From NCBI GenBank assembly GCA_002709075.1, contig PAPV01000002.1:122465-169902 (forward strand): a stretch of DNA of 47,438 nucleotides. The letters run 5' to 3'. Position 1 is the first letter of the stretch, and the number at the start of each line of letters is the position of its first letter. The stretch comes from Rhodospirillaceae bacterium. Lineage in GTDB: Bacteria; Pseudomonadota; Alphaproteobacteria; MPNO01; UBA2964. Of this stretch, positions 28,829-37,982 are shown piece after piece. The notes below the pieces were generated by a model. The model saw only the letters and a program-made list of their open reading frames with translations, did not search any database and was not told where the DNA came from. Made by a program: the position numbers and the translations under genes.

Positions 28829-29710
28829 TCATGAGTTTATCTTAGAACAAGTAATTATAGTTGAGCGCATATCACGATCTTGATCAACAGTTTCACGGGT
28901 TTCTTTGGAAAAAGGTGATCTAGACATCAACCTGTATAGGTCTGCAGCACCATCATGGAATCCAGCCGTAATTCCGATTGCACGGCATGTCTTAGCTATT
29001 TCTTCCATTTCGCCGATATACCGTTCAGAAACCGCGGGCAAGGAAGGTGTCAAGTTTTGCATTCTCCGGTATAAAAAATCTTGACTAAGCATTAGTTCTT
29101 CATGTGCTGTATCCGCTACACCAAGTTTGTCTGCTGCAATTAGCATGTTTGCGCAAAGAGCACTTACACCCTTTGTAATGCCAGCATAGACCATTTTTAC
29201 CGCCGAAGCCTGGCCGATCTCTTGTCCACAGTTTTTAACCACAATTCCTGCATTACTGAATGTATCCATTAATTTAGCATCTACACCACTAGCAAAGAAA
29301 CGTGGGGGGGTTGAATTTTGCTTAGGCGGGTTGCCGACTATACCAACATCGATTGGCTTTGAGCCTGCTTTTGAAATTGTTATTGCAACACTTTTTGCGG
29401 TTTCCGGCGAAATAGCATTGCAGTCCACATATGGAGGGATTGCTCCGGTTTCTCGCATGCCGTCAGCTACCTTCTTTGCCATATGAAGAGCGTGCGCAGG
29501 AGGCAATATACTCAACACTATGTCCGCATTTTTTAATCCTATGTTGAGTGAGCCGGCGTCTTTGAACCCTGCATCAATGGCTCTCTTTTGAGTGGTTCGG
29601 GTCCTATCATTAAACACACCAAGTATTTCGAAACCCGATTGATGAAATGCATGGCCTACAGCAGCCCCCATCTCACCCGGGCTCAGTATCAATACAGTTT
29701 TGATTTGCAT
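28829..29710 (-). CDS. NAD-binding 6-phosphogluconate/3-hydroxyisobutyrate-dehydrogenase-like protein
   Basis: 293 residues. The N-terminal Rossmann domain has ILSPGEMGAAVGHAFHQSG in place of the classical GxGxMG; the middle contains DIVLSILPP and CNAISPETA. The C-terminal helical domain with ASAVKMVYAGITKGVSALC matches DUF1932. The Lys in VKMVYAG is the likely catalytic lysine of the beta-hydroxyacid dehydrogenase group. It lies 10 bases downstream of the MFS transporter gene, so they are probably one operon that imports and oxidises a hydroxy acid. The substrate is unknown. Confidence 0.82.
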   Translation of the reverse strand: MQIKTVLILSPGEMGAAVGHAFHQSGFEILGVFNDRTRTTQKRAIDAGFKDAGSLNIGLKNADIVLSILPPAHALHMAKKVADGMRETGAIPPYVDCNAISPETAKSVAITISKAGSKPIDVGIVGNPPKQNSTPPRFFASGVDAKLMDTFSNAGIVVKNCGQEIGQASAVKMVYAGITKGVSALCANMLIAADKLGVADTAHEELMLSQDFLYRRMQNLTPSLPAVSERYIGEMEEIAKTCRAIGITAGFHDGAADLYRLMSRSPFSKETRETVDQDRDMRSTIITCSKINS

Positions 29711-29720
29711 TTTTCACCTC

Positions 29721-31217
29721 TTATTTATCTTTTCGGAAATTCCACCCCCAAGTTACGGCTCTCAAACATAATAACGCACACAGTGCAGGGGTTAACGCTG
29801 TTGCACTTAGGACCCAGATGGCAACATTCTCTAGGGTTTTTAAATCAGTGTTCTGGGCAAGGCCGGCAGAATTGGCAATTAATCCTGCTGCGGCCGCCCC
29901 GTAGGCTACTCCGAGGGATCGAATAGTTTGCATGGAGGAAGCTGTAATGCTGTCCTCACCATCGTGGGCGACTGACATCCCAAATGTAATCATGAGCACA
30001 TTGGTTGTTCCTACTGCAATTCCAACCAATGTTATAGTAATAGTGAGCCATATAAGGGAGCCTACCAACACCGCCCATGTAAATGTTAAAATAAATACTG
30101 TAGCAGCTACCATTCCAGCAACTGATGCTACTCGTTCCGGAATACCGGATAATCCTGAAACAGACAATGATCCGATGGTCCAACCAATTGAAAAAACCAA
30201 TGACAGGTATCCAATATATAGCGGTGAAATAGTATGCATTTCCTGTAAAAATAGCGGAGCGAACATCAATAGCGATGAATGCAAAGCGGAAATAAGAAAA
30301 TAGACCCAATATGCAAGTCCTACAGGATTAAAAAAGGAAAGTGGCTTAGTTGGAAATAATTTTTCAGGAGATTTCTCATCTCGCAGAAAGGTAAGCCAAA
30401 CTAGAAAACAGGACAAACATATTAATCCTAAATTGGTAAAAAGATCCGCGATTTGACTGGTAATTCCTATTGTAATGACACCAGAGGCTAGCATAATCAA
30501 ACGTCGCCAAGGTAAACGCCGGTTAGGCTCCTGAGCACTATCTGCCACTATGGTGCGTGTTGATCCCCACATGAATATTAAAATTATGGGTACTTGTGAC
30601 CAAAATGACCCCCGCCACCAACCTATTTCAGCGAAAAAACCTCCAAAAAAAGGACCAAGAAGCGCAGCAATACTCCAAGTTGTGGTTATTGTGCTGAGCA
30701 TACGAGTGCGAATAATTGGGTTGAAATAATCCCGAAGGAGGGCCGTTGTTTGCGCTATTACAAATCCACCACCAAGTCCTTTAACGAAACGAGCAATTAA
30801 TAGCGAAAACATATCAGGTGGAATAGCGCAACCAATTGTACCTATTAATACGACTAAGCCGCTCCACAGATAACCATTTCGTTTCCCAAATCGTACTCGT
30901 AAATGATAACCAGCGGCCGCACCAACAATTGACCCGACCATATAAATCATAGAAGCCCATGTGTAAAAGCTTATTCCACCAATATCTGCTATGATACTTG
31001 GCATAATAGTATTGATGATAAATACATCCAGGGCATGCAGACCGACGCCGAGATTAAGCAGTAAAGTCCATTTACCTTGACCATTAGTGAAAAGATCAAT
31101 CCACTGTGATTGCGGCTTAGTGTTTAAAGAGGATAATTTTTTTCGCTCAACCATGCTGTAATCTACGCTAAAATTTGAAAATGGGATACGTTGTGCGGCG
31201 TTATTTCGCGTAGCCAT
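29721..31217 (-). CDS. MFS transporter, EmrB/QacA-like
   Basis: 498 residues with about 12-14 membrane helices after a 50-residue cytoplasmic start. The motif LDVFIINTIMPSIIADIGG is typical of the drug:H+ antiporter-2 group, followed by YHLRVRFGKRNGYLWSG (motif A-like) and RFVKGLGGGFVIAQTTALLRDYF. Relatives export drugs or natural products. It is coupled to the dehydrogenase gene. The region upstream is a pseudogene. Confidence 0.85.
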   Translation of the reverse strand: MATRNNAAQRIPFSNFSVDYSMVERKKLSSLNTKPQSQWIDLFTNGQGKWTLLLNLGVGLHALDVFIINTIMPSIIADIGGISFYTWASMIYMVGSIVGAAAGYHLRVRFGKRNGYLWSGLVVLIGTIGCAIPPDMFSLLIARFVKGLGGGFVIAQTTALLRDYFNPIIRTRMLSTITTTWSIAALLGPFFGGFFAEIGWWRGSFWSQVPIILIFMWGSTRTIVADSAQEPNRRLPWRRLIMLASGVITIGITSQIADLFTNLGLICLSCFLVWLTFLRDEKSPEKLFPTKPLSFFNPVGLAYWVYFLISALHSSLLMFAPLFLQEMHTISPLYIGYLSLVFSIGWTIGSLSVSGLSGIPERVASVAGMVAATVFILTFTWAVLVGSLIWLTITITLVGIAVGTTNVLMITFGMSVAHDGEDSITASSMQTIRSLGVAYGAAAAGLIANSAGLAQNTDLKTLENVAIWVLSATALTPALCALLCLRAVTWGWNFRKDK

Positions 31218-31311
31218 GCTGAGATTGCACCAGATATGACGCTAGTAATTAAAGTTTGGTCAAAATGGTCATATCCACAGTCACAAACAAAATTGATGCG
31301 TAATATGTCTG

Positions 31312-32102
31312 GTGACACTCAGCTTAATTGATCAGTCACCTATTCTAAATGGTATCACCATTGACGCCATTGATGATACCCTGGCGTTAGCCGTTCACAT
31401 TGATGAATTAATATACTATCGATACTGGTTAGTGGAGCATCTCCAGAGATTTTGATTGATAAGACAGAGTCTTTTACATGCAATCTTAGAGTTGGTTCCA
31501 GAGGAGTAATGCTTAATTATTAAAGTGCGCTTAAAGTTGAAGGAAATTTTGTATTCTTGAGGCATTGAATATTGGCCGAATTGATTTGGGTGTTGGTCGT
31601 GTGCCTGAGAGTGCTCAGATAACCGATCGAGCTCTAAATTTGGCCAGGGGACTTTGGGGCCACAACATTTTCCAAAACAATTAGGTCATTTGATCGTTTG
31701 GTTCAATGATGATTCACCAGAATGTTTCCCCTTTTCCGGTGCCTATGTAATGCCTTCTGGACCAAGCACATTAGAAGTCTGACTTTTAGTTTATCCACAC
31801 CTAATTGTTCTAGCAGGATCTAATTCGGATCTTGTTTTTTTGAATCTTTTTTTACAGTTGGAGGTGGTACTCAGGCGCTGCAACCACACAGGAAAAAAAT
31901 ATGATTTGCAACAAAATAGGTATCCGCGAAGCAGCGTCTGTATGTTTTTATATGTGCTGGTTTTGATGAGAGGGCTGAGAACTTGATGCTATCGAGAAAT
32001 TAGTCTTAGGCATTACAACGGATAGGATCTGGCGGTCTTGAACCAACAGTGAAAGATGCTAAAGCTTATAATAAATTATTTAGAGAGGAACAGCCGCACT
32101 AA
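31312..32102 (+). pseudogene. Decayed luciferase-like flavin monooxygenase (MsnO8 type)
   Basis: No open frame spans this stretch, yet consecutive pieces in shifted frames give one protein. LSLIDQSPILNGITIDAID, then ALAVHIDELIYYRYWLVEHL, lie at 31318 onward. CNLRVGSRGVMLN and GRIDLGVGRVP follow, then LGHLIVWFNDDSPECFPFSG with VMPSGPSTLEV (about 31660-31780). FDERAENLM and GSGGLEPTVKDAKAYN end at TAA 32100-32102. The order and spacing match LLM-class oxidoreductases (DQSP, RYWxxEH, VGSGGVML, IDLGxGRxPG). Several stops and frameshifts make it dead. It lies divergent from the MFS gene. Confidence 0.75.
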
Positions 32103-32562
32103 TATAATCGCACACAATGTATATGTTGGATAGCAATGCGCGTTAGGTTAAATATTGAGACTTTACCAAAGCTATATGCATATAAGAAACTATTAGTACT
32201 TACCATCTTTCTAATCCTCGAAGCCCGTTTTTGATCTTATGAATTTTTGGCGTAGGCTTTCGCAACCTCAACGCTTCAATCTAAAAGAAAGGGCAGACGC
32301 TATGAATGACTTTAGGTTGATTTATAGAGGAGTTTTTTCAAATTTCATCTTTCGTAAACTTGCAAAATGATCTTTGTCATAAGAGACTAATGCTTGAGTT
32401 TAAAAACATTGTGCTTCTGTTGCCATAAGATAAAGCCAGTATGCTTATACTGCGCATTGGACATCATGGTCATTTATAGAAGCGGTTCCATAACAAATTT
32501 TAAATTATTTTAATTATGTAGATATTAGATAAGAGCGCTTTACAAAATAGAGGTGGTTTAGC
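32103..32562. other. Intergenic region, no gene seen
   Basis: 460 bases between the pseudogene and the EamA cluster. All frames are broken and I see no RNA structure. The promoter of the EamA cluster should lie near the right end. Confidence 0.35.
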
Positions 32563-33432
32563 ATGCCGGTTAAACAGTCCGTGATTGCAGGTGCAGGCTG
32601 GATGATTTTATGCACTGCATTTCAGGCAGCGGCCAGTGGTCTGGTTCGTTTATTATCGAGTGAAATAGGGGTTTTTCAACTTCTACTTTTTCATGGTTTA
32701 ATAGGAACAGTGCTTATGACACCGTACATTATAAAGTTACCTTCTGGCACCCTCCGGCGCGCACGATTGCATATTGGTAAATATTTTTTGCGGGGTTTTT
32801 TTTCATTCGTTGGAATGGCAGCATCTTTCTACGCATATTCTGTTATGGATATTGCTAATGTGCAGGCTCTTCAATTTACAACTCCCTTATTTACAATATT
32901 TTTAGCCAGCTTTCTGTTAGCCGAATATGTTGGCCGGCGGGGTTGGCTTGCATGTGTTTTTGGTTTTGCGGGCGCTCTTATAATAGTCCGCCCCGGCTTC
33001 ATTGAGTTTAACCTTGGTGCGATTAGCGCTTTACTAGCAGCATTTTCGTTCGCAGCTGCAAATATTGTTATCCGTAAGTTGTCCTTGACAGAACATGCAG
33101 TACTTATAACTCTCGCTGCCAATATAACAATCATTCCTTTTTCTGCATTATTTGCGGCTCCACAATGGGTTATGCCAATCTGGGCTGACCTACCTCTAAT
33201 TCTGTTAATGGGAGTTTGTTTTATGTTGGCCCAGATATGTTTAGCACTCTCTATCGGGTCTGCTGATGCTCGTGTTGTTCAGTCCATAAATTTTCTTCGG
33301 CTTCCATGGGCAGTTTTCTTTGGTTGGTTGATGTTTCGAGAATTGCCTGATTATTGGACCTATATAGGAGCAACTGTTATTTTTATCGCAGCATACGACG
33401 TACTTCTTCGTGAACGGAGAAAGACAAAATGA
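32563..33432 (+). CDS. EamA-family transporter, first of three in tandem
   Basis: 289 residues, ten predicted helices, two EamA repeats. Typical signatures are FQLLLFHGLIGTVLMTP in helix 2, ALQFTTPLFTIFLASFLLAE with GFAGALIIVRPGF, and the terminal LPDYWTYIGATVIFIAAYDV. Its stop overlaps the next start (ATGA, 33429-33432). The three copies differ clearly in sequence, so this is an old or diversified array rather than a recent duplication. Confidence 0.88.
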   Translation: MPVKQSVIAGAGWMILCTAFQAAASGLVRLLSSEIGVFQLLLFHGLIGTVLMTPYIIKLPSGTLRRARLHIGKYFLRGFFSFVGMAASFYAYSVMDIANVQALQFTTPLFTIFLASFLLAEYVGRRGWLACVFGFAGALIIVRPGFIEFNLGAISALLAAFSFAAANIVIRKLSLTEHAVLITLAANITIIPFSALFAAPQWVMPIWADLPLILLMGVCFMLAQICLALSIGSADARVVQSINFLRLPWAVFFGWLMFRELPDYWTYIGATVIFIAAYDVLLRERRKTK

Positions 33433-34307
33433 GTACCAGTGATCGTTCAAACAATCCGGTTAGGGGTATTTTATGGATGGTTTTTGCTGCGATAGGATAT
33501 TCAATTAATGCAGGATTGGTTAAGGAACTTTCTTCAGATTTAAATACTTTTGAAATAGTTTTCTGGCGTTCCGCATTCGCTTCAATATTTTTGCTACCTT
33601 GGCTTTGTAAAAATTTCTCGGACGGAATTAGGTCGGTACATAGAAAATGGAAGCTTTTTGTGCTGCGTGGTCTCTTAACCTATGCTGCAATGGCATCGAC
33701 TTATTATGCGCTCTCCAATATGCCACTTGCGGATGTTTACGCATTGCAATTTACCAATGCACTTTTCACTATTCTTGCGGCCGTTTTGGTGCTTGGTGAG
33801 AGAGCAGGGAGAAAAACCTGGGTTGCTTGTGCTGTAGGATTTTTTGGTGCACTTATTATTCTTCGGCCTGGTTTCGAGGTTGTTGGTTTTGCAGCATTGG
33901 CCGCTATTGGTTCTGCTATTCTATATAGCGCGACTAATGTGACGATTAAAATATTATCTAGAACCGAATTAACCACCACTATTACTGTATTTGGAAATTT
34001 TATTATGCTGATAATTTCCGCAATTCCAGTAATGGTAAATTTCACTTTGCCCTCTTTGAGCCTGTTACCTTGGATAATAGCGTTAGCAATTTTTACCACT
34101 GCAGCACAGTGGTGCCTTGCACATTCTATCGGTTTAGCTGATGCGCGAGTTGTCTGGCCCTTTGACTTTCTTCGTCTTCCTTTTACCGCTTTCATAGGAT
34201 GGTTCTTTTTTAGCCAGCTGCCAGACCTTTGGACTTGGATAGGTGCAATTATTATTTTCACTGCTAGTTATTATGTGATACGTCTTGAGGCAGGAGATAA
34301 AAAGTAG
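33429..34307 (+). CDS. EamA-family transporter, second of three in tandem
   Basis: 292 residues with ten helices. NTFEIVFWRSAFASIFLLP, ALQFTNALFTILAAVLVLGE, GFFGALIILRPGF and LPDLWTWIGAIIIFTASYYV show the two repeats. The start overlaps the first transporter by 4 bases, and its last base is the first base of the third gene (GTG at 34307). All three are translated from one mRNA. Whether they act separately or as mixed dimers is unknown. Confidence 0.88.
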   Translation: MSTSDRSNNPVRGILWMVFAAIGYSINAGLVKELSSDLNTFEIVFWRSAFASIFLLPWLCKNFSDGIRSVHRKWKLFVLRGLLTYAAMASTYYALSNMPLADVYALQFTNALFTILAAVLVLGERAGRKTWVACAVGFFGALIILRPGFEVVGFAALAAIGSAILYSATNVTIKILSRTELTTTITVFGNFIMLIISAIPVMVNFTLPSLSLLPWIIALAIFTTAAQWCLAHSIGLADARVVWPFDFLRLPFTAFIGWFFFSQLPDLWTWIGAIIIFTASYYVIRLEAGDKK

Positions 34308-35170
34308 TGATTAAATTTCCAGCCTCTAAAATGGGCGCATTTTATATGCTTTTAAGTGCTCTTTGTTACGTGGCCTCTGCGAGCATTCTTCGAGAGTTTG
34401 GAGATAAGTATAGTTCGTTTCAATTAACTTTTATCCGTTCGCTAATTGCCGCGGTAATCGTTTTTCCTATTTTTTTTCAGCAACGGAAAATATGTTTTTT
34501 TCTTCCCAATCGTTTAATCATGCATATAGCAGTCGCGGGTTTTTCTTACCTAGGAATTCTTTTTTGGTTTAAAGCTGCTACTATTTTGCCTGTGGGTGAT
34601 TTGTTTGCTCTTCAATTTACAACGCCGCTATTCACCATAGTGTTTGCGATAATTTTTTTACGTGAAAAATTTGACTTACCTAGTTGCTTCGCGACGTTGA
34701 TTGGATTTTTCGGCGTGCTAATTGTGCTACGTCCAGGTATTTTGGCAATATCTTTTGGGGCCATAGCAGCCCTGTTTTCATCTGTTGGCTATGCAAGTGT
34801 CAACACTGTTATCAAATCACTGTCACGTAACACCTCTGTCACAACAATTGTCTTCTTTGGTAATTTATTTTTGGTTCCTATAGCATTGCCAATGGCAGTG
34901 TATAACTGGACTTCTCCTTCTTTAAACGATTGGCCAGCAATTATCGGTGTTTCATGTTTGTCCACTTTAGGATATTTTAGCATTACAAAGGGCATTTCGC
35001 TCGCGCCCGCTCAATTAGTACAACCTGTTAATTTTATGCGAATGCCCTTAGCTGCACTTGCCGGTTGGATCTTTTTTTCTGAACTTCCGGATTTTTGGAC
35101 TTGGATTGGAACAATAGTGATTTTTATATCAACTACTTTCGCGGTTAGGCGTGGTGCGGCAAAACATTAA
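34307..35170 (+). CDS. EamA-family transporter, third of three in tandem
   Basis: 287 residues beginning with GTG that shares one base with the previous TAG. It has SFQLTFIRSLIAAVIVFP, ALQFTTPLFTIVFAIIFLRE, GFFGVLIVLRPGI and LPDFWTWIGTIVIFISTTFAV, the same framework as the neighbours. The mature array ends 155 bases before the UbiD gene on the same strand, so the transporters may serve the decarboxylase substrate or product. Confidence 0.88.
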   Translation: MIKFPASKMGAFYMLLSALCYVASASILREFGDKYSSFQLTFIRSLIAAVIVFPIFFQQRKICFFLPNRLIMHIAVAGFSYLGILFWFKAATILPVGDLFALQFTTPLFTIVFAIIFLREKFDLPSCFATLIGFFGVLIVLRPGILAISFGAIAALFSSVGYASVNTVIKSLSRNTSVTTIVFFGNLFLVPIALPMAVYNWTSPSLNDWPAIIGVSCLSTLGYFSITKGISLAPAQLVQPVNFMRMPLAALAGWIFFSELPDFWTWIGTIVIFISTTFAVRRGAAKH

Positions 35171-35325
35171 ATTTAAAAAATATTTAGAGACTTTTCATGA
35201 TAACACTTCATTTTTGGCCGTACTTTTTTCTCGTGCAAAACTTTGTCCATTTAGCTCTCTGTTTACAGACTCTGATGAGACGAATAACGTCTAATAGCGA
35301 TAAATAAACGGTCAAGGAAAATAAG

Positions 35326-36819
35326 ATGGTCAGTTTCGAAAGGTCGGAAGAAAATAAGCAAAGGGTCATTTATAATGATTTGCGTGAATATATTGAGATA
35401 GTTGAAGAACTTGGAGAATTGCGACGTATAGACGGCGCTTCGTGGCAGGAAGACATTGGATTGGCTACCGAATTGCTCCAGCATAATGAGTGGGCGCCTT
35501 GTGCTTTGTTTGACAAAATCCCTGACTATCCAGAAGGGTATCGAGTCTTTAGTAATTTTTTTGGTGGAAGGCGACAGAATATCACTCTCGGCTTTCCTGC
35601 ACACCTTACAAAATTTGAGCTAAGCAAACTTTTTAATAAGGCTTATGCGTCAGTTGTTAATAATCCTTTGCCGTATGTTACTGTAGAAGACGGACCGGTT
35701 TTAGAAAACGTTATTGAAGATGATGACGTTGATGTATTGAAATTTCCTGTGCCCCTATGGCATAAGGAAGATGGCGGTCGCTATATCGGAACTGGGTCTT
35801 TCAATGTTACTCGTGATCCAGTTGAGGGTTGGGTCAATGTTGGCACTTATCGGGTGATGGTACAGGATGCAAGAACGGTAGGTTTTTATATTTCTCCAGG
35901 TAAACATGGACGGTTGCATCGCCAAAAATTTATGGATGCGAATGAACCCATGCCGGTTTGCGTTGTTGTGGGTGTTGACCCATTAAGTTTTTTAATGTCC
36001 TCAAGTGAAATCCCCTATGGGGTTTGCGAATATGATGTGATGGGTGCGTATCGGGGCAGTCCTGTGGAAGCTGTGATTGGCAAGTATACCGGGCTGCCTT
36101 TTCCGGCGAAGGCGGAAATTGTACTGGAGGGTTTCTGTTATCCAGACCGGCAGAGACTGGAAGGTCCGTTTGGAGAATGGACAGGTTATTACGGAAATCC
36201 AGAACATAATGGACCAACATTAGATATAAAGGCAATTTATCATCGGAACGATCCTATTATGTTGGGTTGCCCCCCTCAGCGTCCTCCGGAAGAGCAGTCA
36301 CGCTATAGGGCAGTTGTGCGTTCAGCACTTTTACAGGAACAGGTGGAAGCTGTTGGTATTCCGGATATAGGTCGCGTATGGTGTCATGATTGCGGTGGTG
36401 GTCGCATGTTTACTGCTATATCGATTAAACAAAGATATCCAGGACATGCAACCCAAGCAGGTCAAATAGCTAGTCAATGTCGTCTCGGGGCATATGCTGG
36501 AAAATTTGTTGTAGTAGTAGATGATGATATTGATGCTTCCAACTTAGAGGATGTTATGTGGGCCATGTGTTTTCGAACTGATCCAGCAAGTGATATTGAT
36601 ATAATCAAGTCAGCCTGGTCGACAGGTCTTGATCCACTCATCCATCCCGAGCGCAAAGCCAATGGAGAAACAACAAACAGTAGAGCGATTATAAATGCTT
36701 GTAAGCCATTTCACTGGATTAACAAATTTCCACGGGTTAACATGCCAGATGAAGAAACTTCTAGAAAGGCTCAAGAACGCTGGGGATGGCTCTTATCTAA
36801 TAATAATCCGCCCTCATAG
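35326..36819 (+). CDS. UbiD-family prenylated-FMN decarboxylase
   Basis: 497 residues, usual for UbiD-like (de)carboxylases, which remove or add CO2 on aromatic or unsaturated acids. Visible: LREYIEIVEELGELRRIDG start, ITLGFPAH, the RYIGTGSFNVTRDP segment, FYISPGKHGRLH, YRGSPVEAVIG, and EGPFGEWTGYYG with the conserved acidic catalytic residues. The C-terminal DDDIDASNLEDVMWAM and a metal/cofactor region also fit. It needs prenylated FMN from UbiX, and no ubiX is in the window. The distance from ubiquinone genes and the closeness to EamA transporters suggest catabolic use rather than UbiD itself. Confidence 0.88.
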   Translation: MVSFERSEENKQRVIYNDLREYIEIVEELGELRRIDGASWQEDIGLATELLQHNEWAPCALFDKIPDYPEGYRVFSNFFGGRRQNITLGFPAHLTKFELSKLFNKAYASVVNNPLPYVTVEDGPVLENVIEDDDVDVLKFPVPLWHKEDGGRYIGTGSFNVTRDPVEGWVNVGTYRVMVQDARTVGFYISPGKHGRLHRQKFMDANEPMPVCVVVGVDPLSFLMSSSEIPYGVCEYDVMGAYRGSPVEAVIGKYTGLPFPAKAEIVLEGFCYPDRQRLEGPFGEWTGYYGNPEHNGPTLDIKAIYHRNDPIMLGCPPQRPPEEQSRYRAVVRSALLQEQVEAVGIPDIGRVWCHDCGGGRMFTAISIKQRYPGHATQAGQIASQCRLGAYAGKFVVVVDDDIDASNLEDVMWAMCFRTDPASDIDIIKSAWSTGLDPLIHPERKANGETTNSRAIINACKPFHWINKFPRVNMPDEETSRKAQERWGWLLSNNNPPS

Positions 36820-36844
36820 GCAGTGTGTAAGAATAATTTTAACA

Positions 36845-37759
36845 TTAACTTTTTGCCATTTTTGCTTCGCTTCGGGTCATGTATAAGGTGGAGCCGGCGA
36901 TTATAGTTGCACCCACCCATGTCCATACATCTGTGGCCTGGTCAAAGATAAGCCAGGCGATTCCAGCGGAGATCGGTAAACGCAAGTATTCAATGGGCTC
37001 AATTATTGTAGCTTCAGCATGTACTAGTGCGCGCACAAGGCAATAGGGAGCTAGTGTTCCTGAAATTGCAAGAAGTAACAACGCAGGAATGTCCGCTGTA
37101 TTTGGTATTATCCACCGAAAGTTTAAAACTTGTAGTGTCTCATCGGGCAAATACATTGCAATCAACCAACCAATACTCATTGAAAGAGCAGAGAAAGCAC
37201 AAACCATCATTTGATAATAAAATGTTGTGGTATTTGGATGTTCGGTAGCACCCAAAGACCTTGTATAGATGGCAACACCGCCGTAGGAAAGGGCAGAACC
37301 CAGCACTAGTAACGCTGAGTTGTTTATTGGCAATGTTCCGGGTCTGAGTATGACTATTATTCCAACGAAACCAATGAACGTAGGAATTAGCCGACTTGGT
37401 CCAGGACGTTCTCCCAAGAATATTATTGCAAGTACTATTACCATTAGTGGGATGGTGAAATGCAATGAGACAGCTGCAGCGATCGGAAGGGCAGATAATC
37501 CGGCAAACCACATCCACATGCCGATAAAATTACAGATGTTTCTTTTAAAATGAGATGATAGGCGGGATGTTTTTAAGAATGCAAATCCACTCCAGAGAAC
37601 AATTGATAGAAATAACATCATTCCAATAAAATTCCGCAAAAATACAAGTTCGATTGATGGGATATGGGGCAACAAATTAATAGCGATTGGTACAATTGAA
37701 TGCCATGTTGCGGCGCAAACTCCCCATGCCGATCCTATAACGATATCGTTTTTTGTTAT
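36845..37759 (-). CDS. EamA-family transporter with no standard start codon
   Basis: A fifth EamA protein. In-frame coding continues upstream of TTG 37675 through DIVIGSAWGVCAATWHSIVP, the expected first helix, before IELVFLRNFIGMMLFLS. No ATG, GTG or TTG lies between this helix and the upstream stop. AGGGAG (37769-37774) sits 9 bases before ATA at 37757-37759, and ATT at 37777 is also possible. The coordinates use ATA, giving 304 residues. Either it uses a rare start codon, the start was mutated, or only a truncated form is made. Other motifs (GFVGIIVILRPGTLP, DVWTWVGATIIAGSTLY) are intact. It converges on the UbiD gene. Confidence 0.7.
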   Translation of the reverse strand: MTKNDIVIGSAWGVCAATWHSIVPIAINLLPHIPSIELVFLRNFIGMMLFLSIVLWSGFAFLKTSRLSSHFKRNICNFIGMWMWFAGLSALPIAAAVSLHFTIPLMVIVLAIIFLGERPGPSRLIPTFIGFVGIIVILRPGTLPINNSALLVLGSALSYGGVAIYTRSLGATEHPNTTTFYYQMMVCAFSALSMSIGWLIAMYLPDETLQVLNFRWIIPNTADIPALLLLAISGTLAPYCLVRALVHAEATIIEPIEYLRLPISAGIAWLIFDQATDVWTWVGATIIAGSTLYMTRSEAKMAKS

Positions 37760-37982
37760 TGTCTTTTGCTCCCTAATTTCTGGTAGATAACATGTTAATC
37801 AGTTATTATTGTGCTTTAATTGGCGTAAAGAAGTTTCATAAAGTGTGGGTTACATGAATAAAAAACACCGCACAAATAATTGATAAATTTAAGAAAAATC
37901 TGCTCGTAATAATAATGTGCGATATAAACATTTTTATAAGTTTGCGAGTATTTAGCTTTTTAAATTAGACTATAATCTTGGT

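Noticed and set aside
33737-34261. Minus-strand open frame of 174 codons inside the second EamA gene
   Set aside because: It is antisense to a clear membrane protein gene, with a biased composition typical of such shadows.
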